45,585 nt of DNA from assembly GCA_001779455.1 (NCBI GenBank), contig MFKE01000019.1, positions 33,201 to 78,785 of the forward strand. The letters run 5' to 3'. Both the position numbers and the translations under genes were made by a program. Below the pieces are notes generated by a model. The model was not told the DNA's origin, did not search any database, and was given only the letters and a program-made list of their open reading frames with translations. The stretch's first letter is position 1. The number at the start of each line of letters is the position of its first letter. Shown one piece after another: positions 39,630-45,585 of the stretch. Source of the DNA: Candidatus Gottesmanbacteria bacterium RIFOXYB1_FULL_47_11 (GTDB taxonomy: Bacteria; Patescibacteriota; Microgenomatia; UBA10105; UBA927).

Positions 39630-41111
39630 TTATATCTTTTCCGTCACCCGATATTCCAATCGTTTTCCCAGTATAAGCCGGGTGTGTGCGTCCAGCCCCG
39701 GAAGCGCGGCAAGGAAGAATGAAACGATGGGGAGAGTGAGCCACTGGATGTAAAGGAACGGCAAATTCCACGTTTTGAAATCCTTTGGGCGTGGCGGTTT
39801 GACACGCCAGTCAATGATCAGGACAACAAGAAGGAACACCATGGCAAGCGTCAGTATGCCGGAAGAAAGCTGTGCAAGATTATGTCCCAGCACCGTCCTG
39901 CCGAATGCAGGATTGATGATCGGAGGGATTAAACTGCCGAGGGTGAGGATAAACCAGTTTGAGGACCAAAACACATGTTGTTCCAGCAGAATGAGGAGTC
40001 TGCGTATTCTGTCCCAGAGAGGGATTTCCGTATGCATTACGGCGCCCCGGATGACATACGGGATATCGGAAATGCCCCATGCCCATCGTTTGGATTGTTC
40101 ATATTGATTTATCATGGTACGCCAAAATCCGTGAGACTCCGCGGCGTCAACAAGAATTGGGAGAAAGATGCTTCTGGTGGCGACGTTTTTGCCGAACCGG
40201 AAATACACCTTAAAAAACAAATGATAATCCTCGGGGATGACGTCTACCGACCAATATCCTGCGCTTATTGCAGTGGTGAGAGCAAGGGAATAGGTCGAAA
40301 AATTTATGAGACGCTGCCGCTGTTTAAGGAGAGCCAAATTCGATATGCTGTAGATCGTATTTAACACTCTGCCGGGGAGCGGAATGCGCCAGATATTGGA
40401 ATAAAACAGAATTGCTCCCTGATAAAAATGATATTGCCGGCCGGTATCAGTTAGGAAAGAGTGGGATAAATACGAAAAATATTTTGGATGTAAGAGCGCA
40501 TCCGCATCGCAGGATGTGACCGTTGTATATGCAAGCGGAATATGCCGATTTTTCAGTGCACGGACAACGCGTCTTCCGGCCCATGCCATATTGCTTGATT
40601 TGCCGGCAACCTCTCCGTTGTGTAGGACATGTCGGGTAATGAGTATGTGCCCGAATTTCGTTTCAAATTCCGTTTTCAGAAGCTTCGCAGTATTTTTGGC
40701 ATCCGGGTCTTTCGCTTCTGTAGCCAACACCACAACAAGTCTTTCTTTGGGGAAATCCTGATTTGCCAGGTTCTCAAGCGTCCGCCGGAGAATATGGATG
40801 GGCTCATGGTACTCGGGGATAATGATGACATGATACAATTCATCAAAATGCGGGAGTGCACGTGCGGAGGCCGCCCAGTCAATTTTTATATGGGCGTTCA
40901 TCGTGACAAAAGCCTGCACTGCATAAAGGGCGAGGGTGAAAGACTTATAAAACCAGTAAATGTCAAATGAAATAATCAGGTACGCGACGATAGCGGGATG
41001 CCAAAATGAAAGCCACACAGGCATGGTGATAAGCGCCCACGAGAGTCCGGGGACGAGGATCTCCAGCAGGCGCTGTACGCGATTCGGGTATCGGACAAAT
41101 AATTGGCGCAT
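39630..41111 (-). CDS. GT2-family membrane glycosyltransferase
   Basis: A 493-residue protein: two N-terminal membrane helices, a GT2 domain in the cytoplasm (about residues 90-330), and C-terminal helices. VIIIPEYHEP (about 94-103) begins the fold, SCDADALLHP (about 199-208) is the DxD motif that binds the nucleotide sugar and metal, and QSKRWAWG (about 341-348) is the Q-x-x-R-W motif of processive enzymes such as cellulose and hyaluronan synthases. It is likely to polymerise or start a surface polysaccharide. It is the first gene of a five-gene minus-strand operon. TAGATT (41123-41118) ends exactly 6 nt before the ATG as a possible -10. Confidence 0.9.
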   Translation of the reverse strand: MRQLFVRYPNRVQRLLEILVPGLSWALITMPVWLSFWHPAIVAYLIISFDIYWFYKSFTLALYAVQAFVTMNAHIKIDWAASARALPHFDELYHVIIIPEYHEPIHILRRTLENLANQDFPKERLVVVLATEAKDPDAKNTAKLLKTEFETKFGHILITRHVLHNGEVAGKSSNMAWAGRRVVRALKNRHIPLAYTTVTSCDADALLHPKYFSYLSHSFLTDTGRQYHFYQGAILFYSNIWRIPLPGRVLNTIYSISNLALLKQRQRLINFSTYSLALTTAISAGYWSVDVIPEDYHLFFKVYFRFGKNVATRSIFLPILVDAAESHGFWRTMINQYEQSKRWAWGISDIPYVIRGAVMHTEIPLWDRIRRLLILLEQHVFWSSNWFILTLGSLIPPIINPAFGRTVLGHNLAQLSSGILTLAMVFLLVVLIIDWRVKPPRPKDFKTWNLPFLYIQWLTLPIVSFFLAALPGLDAHTRLILGKRLEYRVTEKI

Positions 41112-41183
41112 GGGATCAATCTAAATGACCTATAACGTACTTACGATTATACCACGGATGAACGAAGCGTGGAGAACATACGC

Positions 41184-41927
41184 ATGAAACACAGGATAGC
41201 AGTTATTTTACACGGGTGGCCGCAGCCTGAGGGTCGGCAAAGCATGTATCATGAGTATTTCCGACAAAATGGGTATCGCGTGATATCCCCGTTTTTATTT
41301 GACGAACGCACGGTATTTTCTTTGCAATCAGTACGGCTTCGGGTCCGCCGGTTGTTGGCCGGCCAAAAACCACATGTTATCGTGGGCATTTCCATGGGTG
41401 GATTGTTGTCACCGACTCTCTTGCGTGAGTATCCAAGAGTAAAAGGGGTATTTATTGCAAGTAACGCGAAATTAGTAAACAGCAGGTCTCTATTTTATGG
41501 AGCTGTTCAATGGGCAAACAATCCGGTATTCCTCCGGCTCTTGGGAATATTTCGATGGCTGCCGGCGCCGGTTCTTTTTGAGATATATCAGTTTATCAAT
41601 CAATTCGACGGGAACACAGGTAGCCGCGCAAAGTATTTGGATGATATGAAACGGAATATTGAGTGTATCAGAAGTATTTCCGTCCGTAAGGAGGCGGAAA
41701 TTATCCGTTTTGTTTGTGAAACTGACAATGCACCGTTACTGCGGACAATCCAAAATCCCTGTTTGGTGTTTTCAGGAGCACGGGATGACTTGATGCCGTC
41801 ACCATCTGACTATCCGCTCCATAAACTTTTATCGCACGCCACACTCATTCGGACGCGCGGGGGACATTACAATGTATTTACGGAGAAAAATTTTGATGAC
41901 CTTACTGCTTTCTTGAGAGTAAGGTAA
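41184..41927 (+). CDS. Alpha/beta hydrolase
   Basis: A 247-residue alpha/beta hydrolase. VILHGWPQPE (residues 7-16) provides the oxyanion HG. GISMGGLL (68-75) holds the nucleophile Ser70. GARDDLMPSP and GGHYNVF give the probable Asp and His. It lacks a signal peptide. The fold and the pattern around the elbow are shared with RBBP9/YdeN-like hydrolases, though it differs from the partial copy at the window end. The ATG at 41184 is preferred over GTG at 41169, because a GGAG site lies 9 nt upstream. Its 3' end overlaps the convergent tatD by 26 nt. Confidence 0.83.
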   Translation: MKHRIAVILHGWPQPEGRQSMYHEYFRQNGYRVISPFLFDERTVFSLQSVRLRVRRLLAGQKPHVIVGISMGGLLSPTLLREYPRVKGVFIASNAKLVNSRSLFYGAVQWANNPVFLRLLGIFRWLPAPVLFEIYQFINQFDGNTGSRAKYLDDMKRNIECIRSISVRKEAEIIRFVCETDNAPLLRTIQNPCLVFSGARDDLMPSPSDYPLHKLLSHATLIRTRGGHYNVFTEKNFDDLTAFLRVR

Positions 41928-42666
41928 AAAGAGATTGCGCATTTTTTGTCGTTTGTTCCTCAACTGCTGATATGGGTATCCCCTGAAGGCGCGCTATTTC
42001 TGCGGCAACAAGCGGGATATATTTGGGTTCATTACGCGTGCCGCGGTGAGGTATAGGGGTTAAATATGGAGCATCGGTTTCAAGAAGAATCATGGATAGG
42101 GGTATCCCCGGAATAATAGTCTGCAGTTGTTTTGAATACGTACAATTTCCGTCCAATCCGATATATAAATTTCTATCTTTTGCCATGCGGATTTCCTGAA
42201 GTCCTCCGGAAAAACAGTGGATGACGCCCGGCACGGAAATCGTGTCGTATATAGGGAAAAAATCCTCAAAAGCCTCTCTGCAATGCATGATAACCGGCTT
42301 GTTATGTTTGCGCCCAAGGCGGAGCTGTTCTTCGAATAGTATTTTCTGGGCCTGTTTTTTCCCGGCTGCCGCCTCACCTTTGTACTGATGATAGTCCAGA
42401 CCTATTTCGCCGACGGCAACAGCCTGGTGGATCGGTAAATCTCCCACAGGAGGGTTATGTTGGGCTTCATACGGATGATAACCGACGGCTGCAAACACCA
42501 CTCCCGGATGTTTTTGGGCAAGCTCTATGACTTTCTGCGAAGAAAACGGGTCTACACCGGGGCAGATAAACTGTTTAACCCCCGCCTTTTTTGCATTGCC
42601 GATGACCGTTGCGCGGTCAGCATCATATTCAGGAAATGTCAGGTGGCAATGGGTATCGATAAACAT
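41902..42666 (-). CDS. tatD: TatD-family metal-dependent DNase
   Basis: A 254-residue TatD hydrolase of normal length. Metal-binding residues are His6 and His8 (DTHCH), Glu in AVGEIGLDYH, His in VIMHCREA and IHCFSGG, and Asp in LETDAPYL. TatD enzymes are 3'-5' exonucleases with AP-endonuclease activity that act in DNA repair or turnover. Often they are encoded next to metG, as here: tatD starts 3 nt after the metG stop. The pair is conserved in many bacteria, but a shared function is not proved. Confidence 0.95.
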   Translation of the reverse strand: MFIDTHCHLTFPEYDADRATVIGNAKKAGVKQFICPGVDPFSSQKVIELAQKHPGVVFAAVGYHPYEAQHNPPVGDLPIHQAVAVGEIGLDYHQYKGEAAAGKKQAQKILFEEQLRLGRKHNKPVIMHCREAFEDFFPIYDTISVPGVIHCFSGGLQEIRMAKDRNLYIGLDGNCTYSKQLQTIIPGIPLSMILLETDAPYLTPIPHRGTRNEPKYIPLVAAEIARLQGIPISAVEEQTTKNAQSLFTLLSRKQ

Positions 42667-42669
42667 ACG

Positions 42670-44073
<1,404 letters not shown>

Positions 44074-44082
44074 GAGCTGATT

Positions 44083-44370
44083 CTATCTTTTTTGGAACAG
44101 TATCTCAAGGGAAATGAGGATGGGGATAAGAAGGAGCGGATAGTAAAAGTCGCGGAGTCCCAGGAGCCGGAGGAGAAGCCAAATGATAACCCCGAGTGTT
44201 ACCAGGAGTGCACGCCGCACAATTTTAAATACAAAGAGAGAAAAGAAAAACGTGGTCGTGCCGACAATGACAAAAAAAAGAATAAGGAACGGGATATTTT
44301 CCGGTGGAAATGTGTTCACAAACCAGCTTAAAACGCTTAAGAACGAAATGCCGATGATGAGACACCACAT
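44083..44370 (-). CDS. Small hypothetical membrane protein
   Basis: A 95-residue protein with three to four hydrophobic segments (about residues 2-18, 25-50, 52-66 and 76-91) and short basic turns (KIVRR). No motif is recognised. The start is put at 44370, not 44385, because the -10 box TATACT (44382-44377) would cover the first codons of the longer frame and ends exactly 6 nt before this ATG. It is followed by metG after 9 nt. Its promoter region faces rmuC's. Confidence 0.68.
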   Translation of the reverse strand: MWCLIIGISFLSVLSWFVNTFPPENIPFLILFFVIVGTTTFFFSLFVFKIVRRALLVTLGVIIWLLLRLLGLRDFYYPLLLIPILISLEILFQKR

Positions 44371-44499
44371 GGAATAAGTATACAACCATCTTATTCAGGT
44401 TTGCAGCCCGATAGGGCGAAAAAACTGATTAGATGGGAGGATACCCGGAACAATTCCGATTGTGGAGGGTATACAACTTGTGCTATTGTGTCTCATACA

Positions 44500-45477
44500 A
44501 TGAGCCCCGATTTACTCACGACAGTTGTTATCCTCATTTTAGGTTTTGCTATCCTCATATGGGTTGTGAAACGGGAATTATCTAAAGTGAGTAACCAGAA
44601 GGGCGACGCCACACTGGTCGAATGGCTCAAAAGCATGCAGAATACGATTCACGGACAGACCTCGGAAGTGACGCGCACACTTCAGTCCAATACCCGGCAG
44701 CTTAATGAACGGATGGATGAGGCGGCGCGGGTAATCGGAGCACTCAACAAGAATGTAGGAGAAATGTCTGAGGTAGGGCGCGGGATCCGGAGTCTGCAGG
44801 AATTTCTCCAGTCTCCGAAGCTCCGCGGCAACATCGGTGAGCAGGTTCTGAAGGACATGATTGGGCAGACATTTCCGAAAAACTCGTTTCATTTGCAGTA
44901 TTCGTTCAGGTCCGGGGTCAAGGTGGACGCGGTTTTGAAAACTGACGCCGGACTTCTCTGCATAGACTCCAAGTTTCCGATGGAAAATTTTACCCTGATG
45001 CACAAAGGGGAAACGGAAGCGGTACGGACAGCTGCAAAACGCGATTTTATATCCGATGTGAAAAAACATATTACGGATATTTCCAAAAAATATATTCTTC
45101 CCGAAGAAGGCACGATGGATTTTGCCCTCATGTATATTCCTTCGGAATCAGTGTATTACGAGATTGCCAACATGGGAGACCTCATGGAGTTTGCACGAAA
45201 GAATAGGGTATACCCTGTTTCGCCAAATACGCTCTACGCACATTTGCAGGTACTGCTTCTTAGCTTTCAGGGGAAAGAGCTGGAGCAAAAGTCGCGGGAA
45301 GTGTTCCGGCTACTCCGAGCTATACAGAAGGATTATGAAAAGACGGGTGAGCAGCTCGGGGTTCTTGGGCGCCACATCGGGAACGCATACAACTCCATGA
45401 GCTCCGTCTCCGGCGCATTTGATGTGTTGGGGCAAAAATTGTCAAAAACACAAGGATTAAAAGAATTGGAGGAATAA
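44500..45477 (+). CDS. rmuC: DNA recombination protein RmuC
   Basis: A 325-residue RmuC. One N-terminal membrane helix (about residues 7-23), a coiled coil (about 45-105), then the conserved nuclease-like domain: GNIGEQVLKDMIGQ, VKVDAVLKTDAGLLCIDSKFPMENF, whose Asp/Glu/Lys match the PD-(D/E)xK pattern, and SPNTLYAHLQVLLL. RmuC limits DNA inversions at short repeats and is linked to defence against invading DNA in other bacteria. The ATG at 44500 is preferred; the longer frame from 44401 has no RmuC-like residues and contains the extended -10 TGCTATTGT (44481-44489), which leaves a leader of about 4 nt. The next gene starts on its last base. Confidence 0.93.
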   Translation: MSPDLLTTVVILILGFAILIWVVKRELSKVSNQKGDATLVEWLKSMQNTIHGQTSEVTRTLQSNTRQLNERMDEAARVIGALNKNVGEMSEVGRGIRSLQEFLQSPKLRGNIGEQVLKDMIGQTFPKNSFHLQYSFRSGVKVDAVLKTDAGLLCIDSKFPMENFTLMHKGETEAVRTAAKRDFISDVKKHITDISKKYILPEEGTMDFALMYIPSESVYYEIANMGDLMEFARKNRVYPVSPNTLYAHLQVLLLSFQGKELEQKSREVFRLLRAIQKDYEKTGEQLGVLGRHIGNAYNSMSSVSGAFDVLGQKLSKTQGLKELEE

Positions 45478-45585
45478 TGAAAAATGCGCTTATTTTGCAC
45501 GGGGCTGGTAATAATCACACAGGAAACTGGTTCCCATGGTTAAAGCGGGAATTAGAGAGAGAGAGCTATAAGGTTTGGGTTCCGG
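45477..45585 (+). CDS. Alpha/beta hydrolase (RBBP9/YdeN-like), N-terminal part (cut by window edge)
   Basis: Thirty-six codons to the window end. They begin MKNALILHGAGNNHTGNWF, the start of RBBP9/YdeN-type serine hydrolases with the HG oxyanion segment, and continue WLKRELERES and KVWVP, the next helix and strand. The nucleophile and remaining triad lie beyond the window. GGAGG lies 5 nt before the ATG, within the last codons of rmuC, and the stop and start share one base (TAATG), so translation is coupled. Confidence 0.85.
   Translation, partial: MKNALILHGAGNNHTGNWFPWLKRELERESYKVWVP

Noticed and set aside
44401..44499. N-terminal extension of rmuC
   Set aside because: The extension has no RmuC-like residues and includes the likely promoter; the helix MSPDLLTTVV at 44500 is the normal family start.

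Overview
The window reads as a chromosome segment of a bacterium of the Candidate Phyla Radiation (Patescibacteria), probably near the Microgenomates. This is inferred from family content, not from a phylogeny. The signs are dense gene packing with 1-4 nt overlaps, many small one-pass membrane proteins (PEGA/SH3, DUF5667, VanW, DUF4430), paired class A penicillin-binding proteins, a short MetRS, a VirD4/TraG-like ATPase with a small partner, a PGM1-like ATP-grasp ligase, and only scattered metabolic enzymes. The envelope looks Gram-positive-like (UppP, PBPs, VanW, lipid-carrier glycosyltransferases). No rRNA, IS element, prophage or CRISPR array is visible.

Layout. 1-6819: wall and surface genes (uppP end, a secreted protein, a membrane-anchored protein, an RRM protein, a cupredoxin, two tandem PBP1 paralogues). 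6883-12309: Mn-type superoxide dismutase coupled to a PP2C phosphatase, GapN, a phosphoribosyltransferase, a CMP-kinase-like protein, an HD protein and a DUF5667 protein. 12400-16881: a cobalamin/ribonucleotide-reductase block: NrdR-type operator, nrdR, adenosylcobalamin-dependent nrdJ, a PduO-type adenosyltransferase, an apparent cobalamin riboswitch straddling the pduO stop codon, a transcobalamin-C-like DUF4430 protein and a DUF6580/ECF-S-like membrane protein. 16913-19724: the TraG-like ATPase and partner. 19714-23517: an S51-like hydrolase, an ATP-grasp ligase, an AT-rich patch around tRNA-Ile(UAU) with an HTH/LAGLIDADG-like protein, and IPP isomerase. 23607-28351: an HhH-like protein, then a minus-strand run vanW, cytidylyltransferase, MFS, membrane protein, tsaD. 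28384-35930: a membrane-tethered sugar-binding protein, a nucleotidyltransferase-like protein, CIRCE-groES-groEL, CPBP protease, NUDIX, alpha/beta hydrolase, PEGA/SH3 protein. 35934-41111: a minus-strand operon of lipid-linked glycan enzymes (GT2, PMT-like, WecA-like, DPPR-synthase-like). 41184-45585: hydrolase, tatD, metG, small membrane protein, rmuC and the start of a second hydrolase.

The most interesting system is the cobalamin block. Regulator, B12-dependent enzyme, cofactor-activating enzyme, cofactor-sensing RNA and two candidate uptake proteins lie consecutively, as expected for a cell that cannot make B12 but needs it for its deoxynucleotides. A second theme is promoter architecture: many genes have a -10 box ending exactly 6 nt (sometimes 8-10) before the ATG with no Shine-Dalgarno sequence, so many transcripts should be leaderless. 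Internal operon genes and several leadered genes (cupredoxin, groES, groEL, DUF4430, DUF5667) keep strong GGAGG sites.
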